A stretch of DNA of 64,000 bases from Pagrus major (taxonomy: Eukaryota > Chordata > Actinopteri > Spariformes > Sparidae): NCBI RefSeq assembly GCF_040436345.1, contig NC_133223.1:5209847-5273846 (forward strand), read 5' to 3'. A program made the position numbers and the translations under genes. A model generated the notes under the pieces. That model was not told the origin of the DNA and searched no databases. It saw only the letters and a list, made by a program, of their open reading frames with translations. Of this stretch, positions 53,921 through 64,000 are shown piece by piece (the stretch's first letter is position 1; every line of letters starts with the position of its first letter).

Positions 53921-56900
53921 AAAGGATTGTGCTCAGTGTGCTCATCCATGTTTTGTTTTGTATATTCAAAGAAATTCTGTTTTTTATTCAACATAAAGTC
54001 TGAAGCTCTCCCAGTTCAATAACTTTCACATATCCAACACTGGAGCCTTCTTGACTTTTGTAAAACCACAAAGTAAGCAGCAAAAATCAGACACAGTTAT
54101 GTAGCTATGTACTTTTGAATATCTGTGCCTTTGTTCCAGAGTAATGGTCAATGGCCTACATGATAAAGAACAGTCATAAAAATAATTCCACTTCAGTTTG
54201 GAATTACTTTTGTTTCTAAAAACTCGTGTGACAAAAGGCTTTTAAAGGTTCCTCAAAGGAAACATGTAAAATATGATCAGTCAAGTAAGACGTCATTTTA
54301 TTGTGTTGCTGTGACCTGAAGTCACACTGTATGCTTATAACATGATGTGAACAGCAGAATTTTCCCACAAATCACATTGCCTCAGTGGCCTTTAAAATGT
54401 GTACTTTGTATGACACCTTCTGTTCTCAGACCCTCAGCAAAACTCCCCAACAAAAAACTGAAGCAGGGAAAAAAAGGACGACTGAGCAGAGTCACATGAC
54501 CTCCTCCCTCCCAGTGGCACAAAGTGAACAGCACGAAACAAACTTACCTTACAACAAGCTGAGGTAGAAGCATGTTGTGCAGATAAGTCTCTCAACTCAG
54601 CATTAACGAGAGGCATTCTGGTAAAACAAACAGCAGCTTTCATGTAAAGCATATAAAGCAACACTAAGACTGCCCTAATATGCACGATAAAAGCAGTAAT
54701 AGATTCCTTTAAGAGGGTACCTGAACATGTTGTTTCTGGACCTAAGAATCAGTGACCTCAATTAAAAATGTTGATTCACAACTGAAGCACTGTTCACCCA
54801 CAGCACAGACACAGACCTCAGATACAGTTTTTACTCTTTTCTTATATGACTATACACCTGGAGCTTGTGAATACGTTTTAAGTAATAAGTACTACTAGTA
54901 ATTATAAAAATGGCACAGCTGTAACAAAAGAACATTTCTGCACGTCGCTCTTGTATTCAAGACGTTGATGAAGAGAATACATCAAGCTTACATTTCTGTC
55001 CCTGCAGACCTGCTGTAGTGCTGCTGAGTGTGAGTGATTCTAAACTTTTACATACCAAGCTCCTCTCTGACACACGAAACATGGAAAGCACAAATCTTTT
55101 TTAAACCTGCTCAAAATCTGATACAACCACAATTATTTTAAGCAGTAATGTTAATGCTACAGATATTGATCCCTCATGCTGTCGTCTGAGAATATGAGAC
55201 TAATTCTCTGAAGATGAAGCTTGTCGCAAAAATCCTACACAGTGTCCACCATTTCAGCTTTATTAAATAAGATGACAATAATCCCTAAAATCATCATTTG
55301 TTGGTGTTGTCAGAGGGGAATTATCTTTATTCAAACAAACTAGTGGCTTTCACTTCTCTTGTAGCTAGACGCCTGGCTAGACGTGGAAGCAAGAATCACC
55401 ACCATCACATATTCAGTGGATTAGAGATTTTATGAAATTTCTCCAACTGGATGAAATAAAGTATATTCTAACAGGTTCAGCTGACCAGTTGTATGACTTA
55501 TGGCAACCATTTTTATACACTAAAACTACACTCAGTCTCCTGTTGGACTGTACAGCCTCCATCAAGCCTGGACTTATCATCTGGATGGTTCATTTATTAT
55601 TTATCAGTTAATTTGACCGGCCCAATACATGTCGGATTTTGGGAATATATATGAATGAAATAATATGCCATAAAAATAAAGTAAAAGTAATATGCTTCCA
55701 AAACAAGTGAGTAAGCCTTTAGTGAAGGTTTCTGTGATTCGTGAATGATTACAGTTAATTCATCTGGGAAAACATGCACTAATCAAGTTAAGACTGTACA
55801 GAAGTTTATTTATTTTTATCAGTTTTTGTCTGCAAATCCATTTAACCACATAGTAAAAAGGTCTCAACATCAGATTAGTTGCATTGGAGTAATGAGGTGC
55901 TGAATACTTGATTTGAATACTGCGGTATCACTCTGAGGTGCATGAACACACTGTATATTGAGCATGTGTTGGCCCTCTTCTGCCTGGTCTACATTCTGTA
56001 TGTATCCTGCCCCACTGTGCCTGACTGTCGGTATAGGTGGTCTTATGACACAGAGCTGACAGGAGTGCACGGCAGAGGTCACAGAGCTCAGCTAAACCTG
56101 CGGACAAAGAGGTGCAGCTTGCTGATGACTCAGTGGGATTTGCCAGTAAGAGCCTGCAGCATGCCAGCTGCTGTTAGTGCTGACGCTCAGCTCAGTGGAA
56201 AAACGCTGTGACCCCAACAACACAAAGGGAGTCCAGCCAGAACGTTCTCCCAGCTGCAGTTATTCACTTCTAAAGCCTCTTTGTTTACCACAAACCCTGA
56301 TGCTGTCGGTGGGTGACAGGAGAGAGAAAATGAGGTGGTGTCAGAGGAGGCTGCTTCACAGTGAGCTAGTGTGCGCCCTCCTGTGGATGATGCTTGCGGC
56401 TGCAGTCAAAATAGTCTGTGTACTTTGGTCTGGGGCTTTTTTCATTATTTTAACTAAAAGTCTTTTAGTTTCACTTAACATAAATCATCTATAGTTACAG
56501 TAAACAGTTATACTTTAGACAACAGAGTTTCTCCAATGTCCTCATGCACAAAGCATTCTATACTTCATGTCAAGGGACTTCACTGGCCTGCACAGAGCTC
56601 TGACCTCAACCCCACCAACTGCTTTAAGCCAGACTTTATCATCCAACATAAATGTTGGACCTAACTAACGCTCTAATGTCTCAATAGGAGAATACCCCTG
56701 CAGCCAGGTTCATGAGGGACATTTTCACAGGAGCAGCAGTTATGGCAGCAGCTACGTGCTTATTTGGAGATGTTCAACAATCACATGATGCTCCAAATTT
56801 GTCCACATACTTTTGTCCATGCTGAAAAAGTGACAAAATTAAGAATACATACTTATTTTGCTCGATTTTGAGTGTCAACAGCCACTAATCTCCCACAATG

Positions 56901-58602
56901 CACTGCAAAACAGAAATGAGGAACTTAACAATAAAAAAAGGAGAAAAATAAGACATGTTTTTTAAGACATAAAAATACTCAGATTTGACTAATAATTTGT
57001 CTGTGAGATAAACATTTCAGAAAAAAATAACGAGTTCACAAATTAAGTGAAACAAAAATACCCCTTTAGAGCAGATTGTCCAAATCTTCCAAAGACCCAA
57101 GGCTTAAGTTTAGCATTAAGGTCAGGATTAAAGGAAAAGTTCACCCAAGGATGAGAATTTAGTCTTTATCTTCTCACCCCAATGCTGATGGAAAGTCGGG
57201 TGAAGTTTCAATAAACAAAATTTGATAAAGACTGAATTTCTGTTCCTTTAAGGTTTTCTAATCATTAAAAGTATTTTCATAATATAAAACCAGATTTCTT
57301 AATTCATGCCTGTAGGAATTAGCTAATGTTTTGTCTTTCAATCCATAGTACCAACTGTGTCCTGTGATTATTGTGAATCTTTGTAATCTGCACTGACAAA
57401 AACTTCCTTGAATGTTACAGTCCTAAAACATTTCTGCTGCAGGACGTCTTCCCCTGAGCCCCACGTTTCCTCCAGCTCAGTTATTTATAACTAGTGTGGA
57501 TATGATTTGTCTGAGCAGCTGAGAGGAAATATGTTAATCCCAGGAATGTAGTTTCTGGCTGCAAGAGTTACCTTGTATGGCAACAAGGGATAGATGGGAG
57601 AAGAGAGATGGAGATGGAGATGGATGTAATAGAGTGAGAGGGAGGAGAGATAGGAACATAGTGACAAGGCTGATGGGCAGAAACAAAGTCAAATAAAAAA
57701 ACAAAATCTTCTGCAGGGTTATGAATAGATTTTAATAAATATTTTTTTAATTGACCAAAACCACTCAGACAGCTAAAGCTGAAGAAACACCGATGACGGG
57801 AACAGCTTAGTCCTGCAATGTTATTATGATGAGTAAAACCCATCATGACGTATGTGGTTTTCCTAAGAAAAATGTCTCGCAGTAATACTCCTAATGGATT
57901 GCTCAATAAATGATGATTGCTGATCCACTGCAGGCAGCTGATGAAAGGCTGCGAAATGACACCCCGGCCTGTTTGAAGCACACAGTTCCACCTGAAGCTG
58001 ATTCAGGATGACAGCAACCATGAGCAGCACTACAGCTGCATGTAAGAGTCTTTGATCTGCACTAGAATGACATGCTAATATTAATGTAGGAACTCTGTAT
58101 GTGGTCAGAGAAACTCACCTGAGGCTGTAAAGCTATAATCCAGGGAAGCTGAGCCAGTGTTTACATTCTCTTCCTCTTCGGATCTATTGAATGTGGCCAA
58201 ATGATGCTTTGAAAACATCCTGGATCATTTCCTTGGGGACAAAGAAATCTAACATTAAGGTTTGTAGACAGTGTTGAAGTATGTGTGTTACAAAGAGAGG
58301 CACAGTGAGAGGAGATTTCTTAAGTAAAAATCACAAAACATCAACAGTTCAAACTTCTGTCGTGGTTATGCTGCCAGCATACTCCATCAGAACTCTACAA
58401 GCGTATGCAGACTGTTGTTATCAGCATGCCAGTGGGTGCCTATCTCAGGTGGCATTTTCCTCCACTGCTGCTATCTGCGTGTTACTGTTTTTTGTCTTGT
58501 CACTACAGGAAACAACAAGAACCTCCAAGTTAGTAACCTACACGCTGAAATGGCAAGTTAAGCCTACCAACGTACTACCTACGACATACTCAGTCAGTAT
58601 AT
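53921..58602. other. Gene-poor region right of the cluster
   Basis: I recognise no host gene in 4.7 kb. The frames of 60-137 residues on both strands have no family motif, no splice context and ordinary AT-rich composition. One MITE is listed separately at 57127-57253. Confidence 0.4.
57127..57253. repeat. Short MITE-like fish repeat
   Basis: TTAAAGGAAAAGTTCACCCA at the left end and GAATTTCTGTTCCTTTAAG at the right form imperfect inverted ends. The interior GATGGAAAGTCGGGTGAAGT matches a repeat found widely in teleosts. No coding capacity. Confidence 0.6.
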
Positions 58603-59160
58603 GACCCCCAGTACTGATCCGCAAGGCCAATGACGTTGTGGGAGTGGGGCTGGACTCTCTGACGGTGGTGTCAGAGAGGATGATGCTGTCCAAATTGCAT
58701 GGCATCTTGGACAATGGCTCCCATCCACTCCATGACGTGGTGGACAGCCACAGGAGTACATTCAGCACTAGACTGATCCCACCAAGATGCACCACAGAGC
58801 GCCACAGGAAATCATTCCTGCCTGTGGCTATCAAATTGTTCAACTCCTCGCTCTGAGTGTCAGACACTCTGAGTCAATAGGAGGACACTGAACACTTTGT
58901 TTCTCTCTTTTGTATTTAATGTGCAATAATTACAACAAATAATGTGCAATGACCCATATTTCAACTGTAGCATTATTTATTACACTGTATATATAGATGT
59001 AGAATTTTTATATTTTTATTCTATTTTCATTATTCTTGCTTATTTATAGTTTTTATTTTTCTGCTTATTTTCTAAGACTTTTGAATGGGAGCAGCTGTAA
59101 CGCAAGCAATTTCCCCTCAGGGATCAATAAAGTATTCCTGATTCTGATTCTGATATTCTG
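58603..59160 (+). mobile_element. 3' end of an L2-like LINE
   Basis: The plus-strand frame at 58638-58856 gives MMLSKLHGILDNGSHPLHDV, FSTRLIPPRCTTERHRKSFL and PVAIKLFNSSL, then a stop: the C-terminus of a fish CR1/L2-superfamily ORF2. The 3' UTR ends GGGATCAATAAAGTATTCC and a short TGATTC repeat. Only about 0.55 kb of the element is present, so it is a heavily 5'-truncated insertion. Confidence 0.65.
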
Positions 59161-62100
59161 CCTAATACATTTATGTAATTACCTGCAGACACTGAAGTAT
59201 AGCTGAGTACTACGTCTGCTCTGCATCACATTACCGTGTCCTCCATACATTCCTTGTGCCAAATCAACATTATGTGCGCCATTAATGTGATATTTCCCAA
59301 TAATATTTTAAGGCAAGGTAAAGCAAAAGGATAAAGAATTAAGGTTAAATAACTGCTAAGATCATAGATGGACAGTGTGATGTTAACAGCTACTGTCAGT
59401 ATGTCTAAGTGGGAAGCAGAAGAGCAGGTTGCTGAGCTGAGGAGACGAGTATAAAGAGGCAGGAGGAGGCGGAGGATTTTCTCTGGCTCTGTACGTTATC
59501 TTATAAAGTTTGTACCAAGTGCATGTTGGTGATGTCGTCCACTGTGACGGTAACAAATAGTACTTTTTACTACACCACAGTCATCGTACAGTTTTGGTTA
59601 CTACTGTAGATACTTCTCAGATTACAATTTAATTTTCATTAAAACAGGGGTCTCAAATGCAAATTTTCTAAAGGGCCACTGTTGGTATTGTCATCTCATA
59701 AGAGGGCCACTATCATGTTCAAGTGCTATAAGAAAGTGCTATATTCCTAAAATGTTTATTTGTATTTCCATTATTAACATAATTATATAAAAAACAACAC
59801 TTTGTTTACAGTTTTATGTGATTAGTTTTTAACAGTTACTGCAAATCTTTTTTCCCCCATACTCTTAAATAACTGAAATCCTTGAACTATCTATCTACTG
59901 AACTTACCAATGAATTACATTTGTGCTTTGATTATTTGCCAGACACCTGGCAGCTATTCTGCCACAACTGTATGTATACATCTGTATGTACATAAGGTTT
60001 TAACAGTGAAAATCTGTAAAATGCCTTACAACCATATTGGATTAGCTGGAAAATGCATGGTCACAAAGCTGAAAACAGGCTGTTATTCTGACAGCATTAA
60101 AAGTTGACTTTTAAGAGATACGTGGTTGTGACAGGACAGCCATGATGAAACATATGATGGTCTCATAGAATAGGAGGCGTTGCTGTAGATAAAACTGCCC
60201 AACAGTATATAAATTGGTTAAAATGATCTGAACTTCAAACATCTACTGTGAGTACACAATTTTATCAGCTGGCCTGCATCATAGTTTATTGCAATAAATC
60301 AGCTACCATTCTCAAAATACAGAAAACTAGAACTGTCAGCGTTTTTTAGTTCATAGATAATAACATTGGATATTTCAGCGATATTTTGACACCTGAACTG
60401 GAAATCTCCCTAGTTTTGCTTAATAGCCTGCCATCGGACAGTCTGAGGAGACGCAATGCATTCAGGGGTGGATGACTTTGTGCAGTAAGCTGATGTTGTA
60501 ATCTAAATTCATGCAATGTAGAATGTAGAATATATCTGGAAATTTCTCACATACACAAATTCACATGCTATGTCACACATTACAAACTCAATTTGACATC
60601 ATCGTTAGTATGAACAGTGTGCGATTAAACAGCCACTACACTGATCGCTAACAGTACAAACCTAAACAAGCTAACAGCTCTTACCTTTTGTTTTGCAGGG
60701 ATTTAGCCACCTTAATGCCAGGGCTCACATCCCTACGTGCAAAATAAGTTCCCCACAACATTAGTTTTCAGAGGTACCATTTCTGCATCCTAGGTTTAAC
60801 CTCGCCCTCAGCCACATCCAGAGGATCCAGAGGAGCCACAGATTCAGATTAGGGTACATGAATAGAGTCAAAAAGTACCAACAATTCAGAATAATGTTTA
60901 ATTGAACTTTTATTATTATTATTTAATTTATGTCAGTAAATTGATCAGTAAGATAACTGTTTTATAATGAGAAATCATAAGTCCCCCAATGTGTAATAAA
61001 AACGCACTATGAAACTGAAAATGTTTGTATATAATCCGTCATAAATCCTGACTACATCTATTCACATCAAATGTTTTTTTGTTTGTTTTCTAAAAAGGAA
61101 AATATACAAATACACCATACTTGAAGCTAATAAGAGACATTAATAGGGAAATTGATTGAAGTAATATAAAATGAAATTAAAAAACAAGACTGTACTTCCC
61201 CATATCTTAAAATTTAAAACGTTTGGCTTTTTTTCCCCCGGACTTGTGTTAATCCCTTATTTTTCATGTTGGACATTGTATTCTGCAATTAGTTTATTGA
61301 GCCCAACAGGAACAAATCCATCTGTATACACATGAAAAAAGTATACATATTCTTTTGATCTATCATTGATTTGATGGTTTGCAAACTGGTAAAGTCTTCA
61401 AAAATGTCTATAATTACACATGCGCTTTCCTACTGACATGTTAAAATGTCTTCAGTGAAAGTGGCCTGTTAGATACTGAAACAGAAGCAAAACTCACACT
61501 AAGAGTTGCAGCGAAAACAGCATCATCAAATCCAGCAAGTTTCTGAGTCAACATTAAAGCCTCTGGTCCAGAGGGACATACTGCTACAGTCAGACAAGAT
61601 ACATTTGCTTTCGGTCTCTTGACACCCTCTTGTCCTCTGAGGAGACCCCTTGCAGAGAGGTCGTGTCCCTGTGATGTGGCTCCCTGCCCATCACACCCTC
61701 AGTTAGCCAATATTCACACACCTGCCACTCAGACACACACAGGCACCTCAGCTCACACCCTTCACAGTGTGCACCTCACACACATACGGACCTGCTGGGA
61801 CCTTAATTTGGACCCGAGGTCTCAGCATGCTGGAACCAAAATTAACCAGATTTGAGACGTCATTACAAGAGTATGGGTGTAGTTTGTTATTATAGAAAAT
61901 GTTATATAATGCAATATAGTGTTAGACATGTCACTACAACCTCTACTTCTACCCTTTATAGTAATAATAATCATTTTTAATATCATCCTGTTGCCACAAT
62001 ACATGTAAAGCTCTTCCAAAGGACCAGAAAACATACATACGTATAGAGATGGTATACTGGCCACAATAAAGGCAAAATATCACAATAATTACAGTATATT

Positions 62101-62450
62101 AACAGGGCTTTTGAGTTCAGTTAATTTTTCTGTTGTCTGATGTTTTTCCTTCAAAATCATCTGTGTCTCATGAGATTCACAAATGACCTACAAGTTTCAC
62201 TTTAAACCACAAGATGGCAGAATTGTACACAGAGTCTGAAACTGGGGTAAGGCTTAGTTTATACAACCAAATAACCTGAACAAGCTGGCTGATGTGCAGA
62301 TCACTGAAGGAACAGCATCAGTCAAATGCAGCTGTCTGTATTTCTCCAGCATGGTCCGATATCCAGATCATTCTGTAAAACATTAGAAGAGAGTAAAAAA
62401 TGATTCTCCTGTTTAGTTTGAATGAATTCCATCACAGATAGGAACTTAAA
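59161..62450. other. Intergenic, no recognised gene
   Basis: No coding exon supported. CAGGGGTCTCAAATGCAAA at 59646, followed by GGGCCACTGTTGG and GAGGGCCAC, resembles a common hAT-type MITE end. A (CA)-rich stretch is near 61720-61790. Confidence 0.4.
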
Positions 62451-62707
62451 GGTATTTTATTGTTGTAGCAGTGTATATAAAACACAAGACACAAGGTAAA
62501 TGTAAGACACACAGTAGTATTAAGCAGGCCAGTATGGAGAAACAGGAGGTACTGCCTCGACAGTCAATAGATGATTCACCACATTCACAGTGAATATGGA
62601 TCTCTGCAGTCTTGCTGTCACCCATTTTTGTATTCATTCACTCTTCTGCTCTCGTCTGTGCATACACACCTTTGTGCTAAAGGTTTACAGGGGAGGCTGA
62701 TGTGACA

Positions 62708-62794
62708 TCAAGCTGGGGAGAAGCAAAAAGAAACCGTATTGCCATGGAAACCCATCTCCCTCAGTTTCTCTATGATCTCTGCTCCGTCCTGGAT
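62708..62794 (-). CDS. Possible terminal coding exon of an unknown gene
   Basis: On the minus strand a good acceptor (TTCATGTTCTCAG) precedes a 28-codon frame, IQDGAEIIEKLREMGFHGNT then VSFCFSPA and a TGA. The first 20 residues look protein-like (charged amphipathic helix), not like random translation. An AATAAA follows on the same strand at about 62455-62461, giving a 3' UTR of about 250 bp. I cannot name the protein and found no convincing upstream exon before the window ends at 64000. It could be chance. Confidence 0.25.
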   Translation of the reverse strand: MQDGAEIIEKLREMGFHGNTVSFCFSPA

Positions 62795-64000
62795 CTGAGA
62801 ACATGAAGGCTGTATTATTACACAGACATGCAGTGCTGCTCAAAAGAAAAGCATCTTTTTGGAAAGCGAGACACACGTTTTAGGTTACTACGTAAGTGTA
62901 GAGGACGACTGCCTGCGAGTGATATTAACATGTTTTTGGACAGTAGCTCTGTTACTGACTCCATGTTTATCTTTGATGACAGACTGCCACATAAATTGTT
63001 TTTATTGCTTGTTTAAAGTATAACAGTGGATGAGTCCCATTTATAGACACATGTACTTAAAGACATACCCAACGTTTTTAGGAGTTGTTTTGGCAACAGT
63101 TTCTGCAAACCACGACTTTGTTGAAACTTTACATTTCTTTTGGTTCATATTCTAATTTTATGTTGTGACAACGCTGTGCTTATTTTCTGGTTAGGTCTAG
63201 GCACAAAAAACATTTGGTTAGGATTAGAAAAAGATCTTGTTTTGGTTGCCACAAACATGGCCAGTAATTGTCCCGACGTCACTGGCTCAGCGGTCTACTG
63301 GCATGTAACTCCACCACCATCCCCTCCACCTCCTGATGTGACTTTCAGGTCAGAAACACGTACAGTAATGTGAACGTGATATATAGACATGTCAATATGG
63401 TACTTAGCCTATGACACGTACAAAAGTGAATGTATAATTGGTTTGCAGAAATGTTAACTGCCAACATTTTATATTGCTGACTGGGCTGTTTTGTGCTTTT
63501 ACAGTTGTTTTGATCAGTTGATTTTATTATATATTAAATGAATTTATATCGACCAACAATGATATAATAACCTCACTAAATCTTGTTTCAAAGGTACAAA
63601 AACCTCTGAATTTAGTTAATCTTGCACATTGCAGTCTGAAAACAGTCTGTAAACAGCCACACAGTCCTAAGATGTCTAGCAATCAGGCAAATTAAGTGAA
63701 GATGCAGCAGTCGGTAGCTCCTCAAAATGATGGTACATTTAACATTTTTTAACCTCTATTTCTTGACCATCACAGCCCACAACATCTTTCAACCATCCTG
63801 ACTGGACTGCCCCCAGGGAGGAAGAGAGTTGGAATAAGAGCCATGCTAATCCATCTTGGTTTTAACGCTGCTCCTGGCTCGTATCTGGCTGCAGGAAAAG
63901 GAAATGGACAACGGGAAATCGGAGACTGTTGTGCCCACATCTTTACAGAGACCTTTCTACATCTCAGATCAATCTGCTGCACTCGGCGGATGGTGTTCTG
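62795..64000. other. Right edge: unassigned open frames
   Basis: From about 63753 to the end, a plus-strand frame stays open for some 82 codons (LPPGRKRVGIRAMLIHLGF, NAAPGSYLAAGKGNG); the minus strand is open over the same stretch. An AG acceptor-like site at 63774-63775 precedes it. Either strand may carry part of an exon or a repeat cut by the window edge; I recognise neither. Confidence 0.25.

Noticed and set aside
1-64000. tRNA, rRNA, CRISPR array or bacterial-type operon
   Set aside because: None seen. The gene structure is spliced and vertebrate throughout.

Overview
This is vertebrate nuclear DNA, almost certainly from a teleost fish and probably a percomorph. It holds a tandem cluster of eye-lens gamma-crystallin genes. 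Two things point to a fish: the methionine-rich, fish-type gamma-M crystallins, and the intergenic repeats (Rex1- and Rex3-like LINEs, L2 pieces, PIF/Harbinger, hAT elements, a DIRS-like fossil and familiar teleost MITE-like sequences). Nothing bacterial, and no rRNA, tRNA or CRISPR array, was recognised.

Layout: eight gamma-M crystallin genes lie on the minus strand (660-1503, 2993-3760, 8217-8974, 16764-17504, 30928-31657, 34441-35226, 38293-39116, 41548-42555). After a switch of orientation between 42.7 and 44.8 kb, three gamma-S type genes lie on the plus strand (44911-46136, 48666-49455, 51466-53865). All eleven have the classic gamma-crystallin plan: a tiny first coding exon of 9-33 nt, exon 2 coding Greek-key motifs 1-2 (237-249 nt) and exon 3 coding motifs 3-4 (273-282 nt), with both introns in phase 0 and GT-AG splice sites. 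Exon coordinates were placed by hand from splice sites and codon counts. Every gamma-M gene has a TATA box about 50-110 bp upstream of its ATG, a Maf-response-like motif 42-48 bp further upstream, and an AATAAA shortly after the stop. This looks like a set of lens genes under one shared promoter design, feeding one job: very abundant, densely packed, high-refractive-index lens protein.

Between the genes are mobile-element remains. These are a hAT transposase relic (6.7-7.45 kb), a PIF/Harbinger element with a Rex3/RTE LINE inside it (10.4-12.3 kb), two hAT-type elements with 8-bp target duplications (15704-16605 exact, 29628-30436 one mismatch), L2 pieces and a Rex1-like LINE with an uninterrupted reverse-transcriptase frame (20.9-24.0 kb), a DIRS-like fossil (26.7-27.5 kb), a TTAA-bounded MITE (30453-30808) and an unclassified long inverted repeat (36985-37648). 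Traces of the cluster's own duplication are also visible: a decayed gamma-M exon tail beside gene 3, and related intergenic blocks upstream of the first two gamma-S genes.

From 53.9 kb to the end I recognise no certain host gene. There is a LINE 3' end (58.6-59.16 kb), several MITE-like pieces, one possible terminal coding exon on the minus strand (62708-62794) and an open frame that runs off the right edge.
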